Part shown: one piece after another, positions 1-6,811 of the stretch
Numbering within the stretch: position 1 is the first letter of the stretch
Layout: each line of letters starts with the position of its first letter
Source of the DNA: an uncultured Lachnospiraceae bacterium
GTDB lineage: Bacteria; Bacillota; Clostridia; Lachnospirales; Lachnospiraceae
NCBI GenBank assembly: GCA_910588565.1
Contig: CAJUPF010000017.1
Location: 1-30,499 of the forward strand
Direction of reading: 5' to 3'
Length of the DNA: 30,499 bases
The notes under the pieces: model-generated
The model's input: the letters and a program-made list of their open reading frames with translations, nothing else
Databases searched by the model: none
What the model was told of the DNA's origin: nothing
Translations under genes and position numbers: made by a program

Positions 1-95
1 CTGCTTTATTGGCCGGATGCCCTGCAGCGGGGTGCAGGGCGCCGTGAATAGTAACGAACTTTTACATGAAGTCTTCTATAAAATCAGAAAATTTG
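1..95. other. Upstream edge with GC-rich hairpin
   Basis: A perfect 8-bp inverted repeat, GCCCTGCA (19-26) and TGCAGGGC (33-40), is separated by a six-base loop. No run of T follows on either strand, so it is not a standard intrinsic terminator. Plus-strand frame 1 is open from the window edge to a TAG at 49-51 and frame 2 to a TAA at 110-112. Either could be the tail of an upstream gene, but neither is long enough to recognise. Confidence 0.3.
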
Positions 96-123
96 TTGAA
101 ATAATGTGGTAATATGTTATAAT
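96..123 (+). promoter_or_regulatory. hpf promoter, sigma-A type with extended -10
   Basis: TTGAAA (96-101, five of six matches to the -35 consensus) lies 16 bp before a consensus TATAAT (118-123). TGT directly precedes the -10, giving the extended -10 motif. Transcription should start near 130, leaving a leader of about 114 nt before the hpf start codon. The furanose-regulon half-sites found elsewhere in the window are absent. Confidence 0.7.
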
Positions 124-194
124 TATCCCATACACAGATTGCACAAACTAGTCCTTATGGTGCATTAATTTGTGAAAATTAAGATTTTACCTAC

Positions 195-212
195 TGGCAT
201 ACCTTTATGCCA
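195..212 (+). promoter_or_regulatory. Hairpin in hpf leader
   Basis: TGGCATA (195-201) and TATGCCA (206-212) form a perfect 7-bp stem with a four-base loop, about 30 nt before the hpf start codon. It is too weak and too T-poor downstream to be a terminator. It sits just upstream of the ribosome binding site and could affect initiation or mRNA stability; no known regulatory RNA class is recognised. Confidence 0.35.
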
Positions 213-243
213 TTTGGCAAAAACATGAAAGGGGCGAAACACT

Positions 244-771
244 ATGCGTATTACAATTACTGGAAGAAACATGGACTTAACCGATGGACTGAAAAACGCC
301 GTAGAAAGTAAATTAGGAAAGTTAGAAAAATACTTTACCCCCGATACGGATGTATATGTTACATTGAGCGTTGAGAAAGAGAGGCAGAAGATCGAAGTCA
401 CCATACCGGTGAAGGGCAACATCATCCGTTCTGAGCAGGTAAGTAACGATATGTATGTATCTATTGATCTGGTTGAAGAAGTCATTGAGCGGCAGCTTAA
501 GAAATATAAGAAGAAAATCATCAGCAAGCATCAGAATGCCGCCAGCTTTAAGAAAGATTTTATTGAAAAAGAGTCTGATATGGATGATGAAATCAAGATT
601 ATCCGTACCAAGAAGTTTGATATGAAACCAATGTATCCGGAAGATGCCTGTGTACAGATGGAGTTATTGGGACATGATTTCTTCGTATTCTGCAATGCTG
701 AAACAGAAACCATCAATGTTGTTTACAAAAGAAAAGGCAATACTTATGGTTTAATTGAACCGGAATTTTAA
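244..771 (+). CDS. hpf: Ribosome hibernation promoting factor, long form
   Basis: This is a 175-residue long-form HPF, the type found in most Firmicutes. It binds the 30S decoding region in stationary phase or stress and pairs 70S ribosomes into inactive 100S dimers. The N-terminal S30AE domain covers roughly residues 1-95, beginning with the typical MRITITGRNMDLTDGLKNAV. A charged linker follows, and the C-terminal dimerisation domain runs from about 110 to 175 (KFDMKPMYPEDACVQMELLG, then the FVFCNAET and NVVYKRKGNTYGLIEP stretches). The start is set by AAAGGGG about nine bases upstream of ATG. The gene is monocistronic: its own promoter lies at 96-123 and a terminator at 791-815. It is unrelated to the neighbouring carbohydrate genes. 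Confidence 0.96.
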   Translation: MRITITGRNMDLTDGLKNAVESKLGKLEKYFTPDTDVYVTLSVEKERQKIEVTIPVKGNIIRSEQVSNDMYVSIDLVEEVIERQLKKYKKKIISKHQNAASFKKDFIEKESDMDDEIKIIRTKKFDMKPMYPEDACVQMELLGHDFFVFCNAETETINVVYKRKGNTYGLIEPEF

Positions 772-790
772 GACTTTGTTAGTAAACGGG

Positions 791-821
791 AAAGGAGCTG
801 CAGCGCAGCTCCTTTTCTATC
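791..821 (+). terminator. Intrinsic terminator of hpf
   Basis: AAAGGAGCTGC (791-801) and GCAGCTCCTTT (805-815) form a perfect 11-bp stem with a three-base AGC loop, followed by TCTAT. It starts 19 nt after the hpf stop. The convergent GH31 gene ends at 948; the T-run is better on the plus side, so hpf is the main client. Confidence 0.85.
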
Positions 822-947
822 ATGGATGTGCTGGAAAGAGCGTTCCCACTGTGTCAGCCGGGAGAAATTTTTCATTGAGCTGGTCGCATTTTGCATCTGT
901 CTGTTTGTACCAAATTGTTGAAAATGCTTCCATCCGTTCACCATATC

Positions 948-2942
948 TCAATGATTGTGTGTTAATATTCGGATATGCTTTTCCAGCAAATACTCTTTTG
1001 TCTCTCCATTGTCCGTATAGTATTCATAAGGCTTCACTTCTTCGCCGCAGGAATACAGTTTCAGATGTTCAAAATCCACTTCCTCTACATATTCCCCGCC
1101 TTCCGCCAGCGGCAGTAAATAGTGGTCCCGGACAAAAATGCAGACCTCGCCAAGCGGCATATCCACATAGGAAAATCCGTTTTCCCATATGCTTTCTTCG
1201 ATACTTCCATCCGTCCGGAACCGCAGCATTTTCATACGTTCCGGCAGGTATACCACCCTGCCTTCCGCATTTTGCTCATATACTGGCGCAATCATTATAT
1301 TTTCCCCAAGCATCAGCTGATCCTCAATCCGGGAGGCTCTGGCATCTTCCGGATATACAAATGCCAGCGGCTGAAACATCATGGTATTGTTCAGAGCCGC
1401 TTTCATATATTCACTGTACAGATACGGCAGCAGCCGATACCGGATACGCAGTACATTCCGGAACAAATCTGTACGTGCAAACTGATACGCTTCCTGCCGC
1501 CTTGTCCCAATTGCAGAATGGTTCCGCATTAACGGGGTAAAAATTCCAAATGACAGCCACCGAATTACCAGATCTTCCGTAGCATCCTCACCAAATCCGC
1601 CAAGATCCGCGCCTGTATATAAAAATCCACACATATTCAGCGACGGCATCATCTTAATATTCATCAGAAGATGAGACCACCAGGAACGGTTATCCCCCTG
1701 CCAGATACCGGCATACCGATGCATTCCAATATAAGACGCCCGCGAAAACAGCAGAATCCGTTTTTGGGGCTCCAGTTCTTCAAATGCCTCCGCAGCAAAA
1801 CGCGTCATATAAAAGCCAAATAAATTATGTACTTTATCATGCCGTATCCGCTGTCCGCGGTAATTGTGGTAAAAAGCCCTGTAGTCTTCTTCGTTATTGG
1901 ACAACGATGGCGCCAGGTTCTGAAATTTAAAAAAGCTGTCAATGCTCAGATTCTGATTCCTGTATGCGTCTAATTCGTTAAATACCTGTTCTAAGCGCTG
2001 CTGCGAATAAAAAATTGCCGGTTCATTCATATCATTCCAGAATCCGTCAATTCCTTTTTCAAGCAGCCTGCCGTATTTCCTTCCGAACCATTTTCCGGCC
2101 TTCTCATTTAGCATATCCGGAAAGCAGCATTTTCCAGGCCATACGCCAACAATATAATCGTTCCCGTCTTCATCTTTACAGAAATAGCCTTCCTGTACGC
2201 CTTCTTCGTAAACGTCATACCCCTCTTCCACTTTTACCCCGCCATCAATAATCGGAACCAGATGGATATGCTCTTTTTTCATTTCCGCCGCAAGAGCTTC
2301 AAAATCAGGGAATGTCTCGCGGTTAATGGTAAAATCCTTGTACCGTTCCATATAATCAATATCCAGATACACGCTGTCCAATGGAAGCTTCTGCTCTCTG
2401 TGACGGCGCACAACTTCCCGGATATCCTCTGATGACTGGTATCCCCACCGGCTCTGCCCATAGCCAAAAGCCCACCTTGGCGGAATATAGCTGCGTCCAA
2501 TCAGGCTGCGGAACTGCTGCACCACAGAAGGCGCAGAATCTCCCACAATCACATACAAATCACAGGCGTCCTCAACCTTAATCTGCAGCAAATCATACTG
2601 GCTGCAGCCGACGTCAAATGTCACTTTTCCCGGCGTATCTATAAACAGGCCGGTATGGCATTCCCTGTCACTTAACAGCAGAAAATTATGTGCGCCATAC
2701 AGCGATCTCGTCCCCTCACTGTGCCTGGGATCATCCGTACAGCAGCTGATATAGCTCCAGCCGCGCTTATTGATTCCCCTTGTGTTTTCTCCCAGGCCAT
2801 AGACAATCATGGCATCACTCATCCGGTAACAAAATCCGTCTTCTGTCTGTGTGATAAATAACTCCCGCCTGTCCTGCTCTTCTCCTTTTTCCATTACCGC
2901 TCCTGTTTCAATCGGTGTCCCAAAACGATATCGTTTTATCAT
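948..2942 (-). CDS. GH31 alpha-glucosidase (isomaltose-type)
   Basis: This is a 664-residue cytoplasmic enzyme with no signal peptide, the compact GH31 form. It should release glucose from the non-reducing end of short alpha-glucosides. The nucleophile signature FWNDMNEP is at 301-308 (nucleophile D304), the acid/base motif WQGDN at 414-418 (D417), and RNH at 473-475. The sequence closely resembles, from memory, the B. obeum enzyme Ro-alphaG1. In that enzyme a Trp in GQSRWGY favours alpha-1,6 over alpha-1,4 substrates; the same GQSRWGY with W166 is kept here, so an isomaltose or isomaltooligosaccharide preference is inferred. ATG follows AAGGAGAAGACT, a good ribosome binding site. The gene is monocistronic with its own ordinary promoter and lacks the motif of the neighbouring furanose genes, so it may serve a separate starch or dextrin pathway. 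Confidence 0.92.
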   Translation of the reverse strand: MIKRYRFGTPIETGAVMEKGEEQDRRELFITQTEDGFCYRMSDAMIVYGLGENTRGINKRGWSYISCCTDDPRHSEGTRSLYGAHNFLLLSDRECHTGLFIDTPGKVTFDVGCSQYDLLQIKVEDACDLYVIVGDSAPSVVQQFRSLIGRSYIPPRWAFGYGQSRWGYQSSEDIREVVRRHREQKLPLDSVYLDIDYMERYKDFTINRETFPDFEALAAEMKKEHIHLVPIIDGGVKVEEGYDVYEEGVQEGYFCKDEDGNDYIVGVWPGKCCFPDMLNEKAGKWFGRKYGRLLEKGIDGFWNDMNEPAIFYSQQRLEQVFNELDAYRNQNLSIDSFFKFQNLAPSLSNNEEDYRAFYHNYRGQRIRHDKVHNLFGFYMTRFAAEAFEELEPQKRILLFSRASYIGMHRYAGIWQGDNRSWWSHLLMNIKMMPSLNMCGFLYTGADLGGFGEDATEDLVIRWLSFGIFTPLMRNHSAIGTRRQEAYQFARTDLFRNVLRIRYRLLPYLYSEYMKAALNNTMMFQPLAFVYPEDARASRIEDQLMLGENIMIAPVYEQNAEGRVVYLPERMKMLRFRTDGSIEESIWENGFSYVDMPLGEVCIFVRDHYLLPLAEGGEYVEEVDFEHLKLYSCGEEVKPYEYYTDNGETKEYLLEKHIRILTHNH

Positions 2943-2988
2943 AGTCTTCTCCTTCTCATTTTGAACATTCTGTTTTAGGCTTTTTTAT

Positions 2989-3017
2989 AACATACCTGTT
3001 CTCTGAGCTTTTTGCAA
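2989..3017 (-). promoter_or_regulatory. Likely promoter of the GH31 gene
   Basis: On the minus strand TTGCAA (3012-3017) is 17 bp from TATGTT (2989-2994), each four of six matches to consensus. Transcription would start near 2982, about 40 nt before the start codon. No half-sites of the furanose-gene type were found in register. Confidence 0.4.
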
Positions 3018-3076
3018 GAGAAAATATAATATCAGCCGCAGCCGTTACACCTTCTCATTGTTACTGGTATCGTTCC

Positions 3077-3130
3077 ATAAAAAATAGGGCTGCCGGGAAA
3101 TAGGCAAACTCCACTTCCGACAGCCCTATT
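3077..3130 (-). terminator. Intrinsic terminator of the PA14-GH43 gene
   Basis: AATAGGGCTG (3083-3092) pairs with CAGCCCTATT (3121-3130), and a further CGG/CCG pair extends the stem after one mismatch. On the minus strand the stem is followed by TTTTTTATGG. It starts 14 nt after the GH43 stop codon and separates that gene from GH31. Confidence 0.85.
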
Positions 3131-3143
3131 CTGCACTCAGCTT

Positions 3144-6100
3144 TTATTTTTTCTTTACTGTTTTTACGGCTGATAAAGCGCCTGTATACGTCTTTGCGCC
3201 GACTTTTTTATAAGAACAAATCTTATAGTAATATGTCTTTTTCCGACTCGCTTTCTTATCTGTATAAGATACTTTAGAAGCCCCTTTTACGGTCTTGATT
3301 AACTGATAGGTTCCTTTTTTCTTTTCCGAACGGTAAATTTTATATCCGGTAATGCCAGACTGTTTTTTCCATTTCAGAGTAATTGCGCCTGATTTCTTTC
3401 TGGTTACTTTTCCCCAGGAAACCTTTTTGGGATTTACCGTTACCGTACAGATCTGCTTCACCGCCGTGTCTCCGGCTGCCGTCGCCGTAATTACCGCGCT
3501 GCCTGGAGCTTTGGCTGTAATATTGCCGCTTGCATCTACCGTCGCCACTGCTGTATTAGAGGATACAAATGTAACTGCTTTATTTTCTGCATTTGCAGGA
3601 TAAATTTTGGCTGAAATTTTGGATTTTGCACCTGCGGTAAGCTGGATTTCTTTTTTCGCAAACTCTACATACACTGGCTTTATCACAGTTTTCTCTGGTT
3701 CTGGTTTTGTCTGTTCCGTTTTCTTAGTTACATATACGTAAAATTCTTTTGTAATGGATGGATTGCCGTCTGCAGTAACCTGGATAATTGCATGTCCCTG
3801 GCTCACAGCGGAAACGAGACCGTTCGCATCTACTTTAGCCACTGCATCATTATCACTGCTGTAATGTAATTTTTTATTTACAGCCTCTGTGGGCGCTACC
3901 GTTGCGTTAATCTGTGTCTGTCCGCCTTCTTCGAGAATGGCGTAGGTATTTGTCAATGAAATAGACTCTGGTTTTACCTCTTTGACAATTTCCGTATATG
4001 GCACATCTGCTTTGTACATCGTAAGCGCATCCAGACGAACGTCGCCGATACAGCCTTTATCCACACTGTAAGTAATCAGATTTGCTCCGGCCCGCAGTGT
4101 CATACGTTTTGAGCCGGTAAACCATTCGTTCCATGTGAATGACGTCTTATCCATCTGAATGCTGTCTGTAACTTCTCCATTTACAGAAATATTCATAACG
4201 GCTCTCGTCGGAAGCATCACATTCGGTCGGTTTGTTGTCTCGCCGCTTTTCTGTACGCCATAAGCATAACGCAGGCCTACAATATAATCGCCGGCTTCTT
4301 GCGCGTTTACAATAAAATTAACAGCCGCGCCTGCCGTATTCGGTACATAAACATATCCGTCGCCATAGTAATTGCTGTTACTGTCTTCTGTTTTTACACC
4401 GCCTTCTAAAACAGCATATTCAGCCTCATACATATCCCCCTGGCCCGGATCTCCGGAAGGCAGAGCATATGTTTTATTGGTAGATGCAGGCGCGCCAAAT
4501 ACTGGCATCCCATCTTTATCCCACTCGAATTTTTTGATATTTACCTGACGCCACCAGTTATCGTCTACTTCTTTATACACTCTGGAATGATAAACCATCC
4601 AGTCTTCCGTACCGTCTGCCGACTTCACAAACGAAGCTCTTGCCGGGCCGGATACATTCGTGGTAGATGTAAATACGTCCCGTTTCGCATACCATTTGCT
4701 TTCATTTAAAAGCTCCGCTTTAGAATCTCCGGTATAGCACAGGATGGACAAACGATATCCGTTTGTAGAATATCCGCCTTCTGACATCGTAACGAACAGC
4801 TCTCCATTTTCATTCTTTAATGCTCTGGGGCCTTCGCCGCCGCCAATTGGCAGCATATCTCTGTCCTTTGTAACGGTACTTGGGGTATCCATTTCTACAA
4901 TTGCCGGCCCCTGCGGCTGGCCGGTTCCAAGCGTGCCCCAAATCAAAAATATGGAACCATCATATTCTACGGCTGTAATATCGTTCGCGCCGTAAATAAT
5001 ACCCTCTTCCCCACAATACAACGGGCCTATGTCTTCCCATTCTCCCATTGGGTCCTGCGTCTTGGAGCGAAGACAGCATGCAATGTGATGCTGATCGGAA
5101 TTCAGCTGATACTTGGCTGCCATTTTAGGATAGTCACGCTCGTAATCCAATAAGTCCGCACAGTAGTAAATATACCAGTGTCCGCCTTCCGCATCATCAA
5201 AGAAGAACAGCTCCGGAGCAAATACGCGCCTCTGCTTTCCAGCTACATCCATAACTAGCTTCTTTTCACCCTGATCGGTCAGAGTCCGCGATTTCGACAC
5301 ATAAATTTTGCACTCGCTGTCATCATTACTGGAAGAAACCAGGTAGTAGAATCCGTCCTTTTGGGTAACAAACGGATCCTGTCCCTGATACAATGGATTA
5401 AAAAACGAAGTATGCTGGCTCTTTTCCTGTACGCCTGTACTCACAATATACGCCGTTTTTGCGCCTGCCAGGGATTCTGCCGCCTGGTTCATCGCCTGAA
5501 TATCAGCCTCTGCCGTTTCTTCCGCATATGTTTTTTCGCTGAATGCAGCTACCTTTTCATATGCCTCTTTTAAAAACGCTTTTTCTGTCTCTGAACCTGC
5601 TACAGAGACAAGCGCAGACTGCGCCTTTGCAAGTTCTGTCGTCAGCGCTCTTTTTGCCGCGTTAAAACTATGTTCTTTTGTCTGATAAAAAGCGCTGGGC
5701 GGTACGTGGGATTTTTCTATCGGAGCGCTGACTGGCGAAGTATCCGGAATCACACTTGACCATTTCAGGCTTAACCAGGCTCCGCCGTGTCCCTGTAAAT
5801 AATCGATACGGATATCATGCGTTCCGGCGGTTAAGGATATCGGTTCGCTTATCTTCTCCTGTTCCCACGCCTGCTCCCAGAAATCAATTACCAGCTCGTT
5901 ATCAATATACAGCCGGAATCCATCATCCCCTATCATATAAAAGGTATAATCAGCATTTTCCGGTATCTCAATTTTGCCTGTAAATTTTGCCAGTACGTAC
6001 TGCATGTCATTATTATGTCCGAGCATTTCTGAGATCATGGATTTAAAGTTAATATCCTGAAAACTGTCAACCAGTGTGTTTCCCAGATACTTTTCATCCT

Positions 6101-6275
6101 TAAACACAAAACCATTAATACCTTCGCCTTCTGTTGCCCGGTACCATTCTCCCATTAAACCATGGCTTTCTGTTGCTGGCTCTTCAGCCTTTGCCGTGAA
6201 ACCTGGACTGATTACGGTAATTATCATTGCCAGAAATAATGTCCAGGCATACGCTCTTTGTTTCCATTTCTTCAT
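3144..6275 (-). CDS. Secreted PA14-GH43-CBM glycosidase
   Basis: A 1043-residue exported glycoside hydrolase. Order: signal peptide (1-30), PA14 carbohydrate-binding domain (about 38-175), helical FIVAR-like linker (about 200-275), GH43 five-bladed propeller (about 290-590), CBM6/35-like beta-sandwich (about 614-756, starting YEAEYAVLEGG), two Big2 Ig-like domains (about 768-850 and 866-946) and a Lys-rich Fn3-like domain (950-1040). The expected GH43 triad is visible: base D300 (GQDPFV), pKa-modulating D432 (ANDIT) and acid E481 (GGGEGPR). GH43 members are mainly alpha-L-arabinofuranosidases, endo-arabinanases and beta-xylosidases; the subfamily cannot be fixed by eye. There is no LPXTG motif, and the protein ends in KKK. 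ATG follows AAAGAGGTATTTTT. Monocistronic, under the shared furanose-type promoter at 6348-6401. Confidence 0.9.
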   Translation of the reverse strand: MKKWKQRAYAWTLFLAMIITVISPGFTAKAEEPATESHGLMGEWYRATEGEGINGFVFKDEKYLGNTLVDSFQDINFKSMISEMLGHNNDMQYVLAKFTGKIEIPENADYTFYMIGDDGFRLYIDNELVIDFWEQAWEQEKISEPISLTAGTHDIRIDYLQGHGGAWLSLKWSSVIPDTSPVSAPIEKSHVPPSAFYQTKEHSFNAAKRALTTELAKAQSALVSVAGSETEKAFLKEAYEKVAAFSEKTYAEETAEADIQAMNQAAESLAGAKTAYIVSTGVQEKSQHTSFFNPLYQGQDPFVTQKDGFYYLVSSSNDDSECKIYVSKSRTLTDQGEKKLVMDVAGKQRRVFAPELFFFDDAEGGHWYIYYCADLLDYERDYPKMAAKYQLNSDQHHIACCLRSKTQDPMGEWEDIGPLYCGEEGIIYGANDITAVEYDGSIFLIWGTLGTGQPQGPAIVEMDTPSTVTKDRDMLPIGGGEGPRALKNENGELFVTMSEGGYSTNGYRLSILCYTGDSKAELLNESKWYAKRDVFTSTTNVSGPARASFVKSADGTEDWMVYHSRVYKEVDDNWWRQVNIKKFEWDKDGMPVFGAPASTNKTYALPSGDPGQGDMYEAEYAVLEGGVKTEDSNSNYYGDGYVYVPNTAGAAVNFIVNAQEAGDYIVGLRYAYGVQKSGETTNRPNVMLPTRAVMNISVNGEVTDSIQMDKTSFTWNEWFTGSKRMTLRAGANLITYSVDKGCIGDVRLDALTMYKADVPYTEIVKEVKPESISLTNTYAILEEGGQTQINATVAPTEAVNKKLHYSSDNDAVAKVDANGLVSAVSQGHAIIQVTADGNPSITKEFYVYVTKKTEQTKPEPEKTVIKPVYVEFAKKEIQLTAGAKSKISAKIYPANAENKAVTFVSSNTAVATVDASGNITAKAPGSAVITATAAGDTAVKQICTVTVNPKKVSWGKVTRKKSGAITLKWKKQSGITGYKIYRSEKKKGTYQLIKTVKGASKVSYTDKKASRKKTYYYKICSYKKVGAKTYTGALSAVKTVKKK

Positions 6276-6347
6276 AAAAATACCTCTTTCTTACTCTTTC
6301 TGATAGTATCTTTGAGGCCATAAAAGACCTCGCCTGTATCAACTACT

Positions 6348-6401
6348 ATTGTAGAAAGAAGCCTGGCATAAATCTTTATAATAATTTATCTGGTTTTTAT
6401 A
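6348..6401 (-). promoter_or_regulatory. Shared-regulon promoter of PA14-GH43 gene
   Basis: On the minus strand: distal half-site TATAAAAA (6394-6401), proximal element ATTATAAAGAT (6372-6382) whose core is exactly 21 bp from the distal core, an 18-bp gap, then the -10 TACAAT (6348-6353). There is no recognisable -35 hexamer, and the proximal element covers that position. The layout matches four other promoters in the window. Expected start is near 6341, with a leader of about 66 nt. Confidence 0.7.
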
Positions 6402-6438
6402 TTTTTTCATATATGGATCTGTTGTGGAACCAGCAGAA

Positions 6439-6483
6439 CAAAAAAGAAATACCCGCCATCTTTCGCGTCTGGCGGGTATTTCT
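6439..6483 (-). terminator. Strong intrinsic terminator upstream of GH43 promoter
   Basis: A perfect 14-bp stem (AGAAATACCCGCCA at 6445-6458 and TGGCGGGTATTTCT at 6470-6483) with an 11-nt loop is followed on the minus strand by TTTTTTG. The nearest upstream gene stop on that strand (6812) is about 330 nt away. This is far for a plain gene terminator, and fits the 3' end of a separate short transcript. Confidence 0.85.
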
Positions 6484-6525
6484 GAAAAAGGGAGGAATGA
6501 AAATAATTTTTAAATATTTTCTACT
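6440..6525 (-). ncRNA. Candidate small regulatory RNA, about 85 nt
   Basis: Between the sugar-sensor lipoprotein gene and the GH43 gene, the minus strand has a promoter-like block (6531-6584) and then, about 85 nt after the expected start, a 14-bp terminator hairpin with six T. The predicted 5' half is A/U-rich and single-stranded and contains CCUCCC (6490-6495), complementary to the GGAGG/GGGAGG ribosome binding sites of this genome. C-rich unpaired motifs of this kind are the seed of several known Firmicutes sRNAs, such as RsaE. No convincing ORF lies on the transcript. Alternative: this is only the 3' UTR of the lipoprotein operon, and the promoter match is chance in AT-rich DNA. Confidence 0.4.
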
Positions 6526-6530
6526 CTTAT

Positions 6531-6584
6531 ATCTTATAATACAATGAGAAAAAAGTATTTATAAAAATATGACTTACTTTTATA
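6531..6584 (-). promoter_or_regulatory. Possible sixth shared-regulon promoter, driving the sRNA
   Basis: Minus strand: distal half-site TATAAAAG (6577-6584), proximal element TTTATAAATAC (6555-6565, one mismatch to the group consensus), core-to-core distance exactly 21 bp, 18-bp gap, then TAAGAT (6531-6536) as a weak -10. TATAAG at 6533-6538 is an alternative. Geometry equals that of the five gene promoters, but the -10 is poorer and the area is very AT-rich. Confidence 0.4.
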
Positions 6585-6811
6585 AAATTATGGCTATTTT
6601 ACAGTTGTCTTTTTGGAAAGTCCTGCTTTTTGCATTTTTTGTTTATATTTTTTGATTTTACTATTCCAAAACCTTTTCTAACAGAACTTCTGACCAGAGC
6701 ATGTTTCGTACCATCCAGAATTTACAAAATATAAAATCTGCCGGGGTAAGCGTCTGCGTACCTTTAAACTGCTTCTATAAATTATCAGTTATGCCAAAGC
6801 GCAGCCATATC
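6585..6811. other. AT-rich intergenic stretch, nothing recognised
   Basis: This stretch lies between the candidate small-RNA promoter and the stop codon of the sensor lipoprotein. It has many T and A runs, no terminator hairpin directly after the lipoprotein stop, no convincing ribosome binding site with an ORF, and no RNA family that could be recognised. Confidence 0.5.

Noticed and set aside
755..1540. 261-codon plus-strand ORF opposite the GH31 gene
   Set aside because: It is antisense to a clear GH31 enzyme with intact catalytic motifs; the translation is rich in Cys, Pro and His without domain features, and no ribosome binding site was seen.
6497..6547. 16-codon plus-strand ORF after GGGAGG
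   Set aside because: The ribosome binding site is too close to ATG and the peptide is random AT-rich sequence; the GGGAGG is better read as the complement of CCUCCC in the candidate sRNA.
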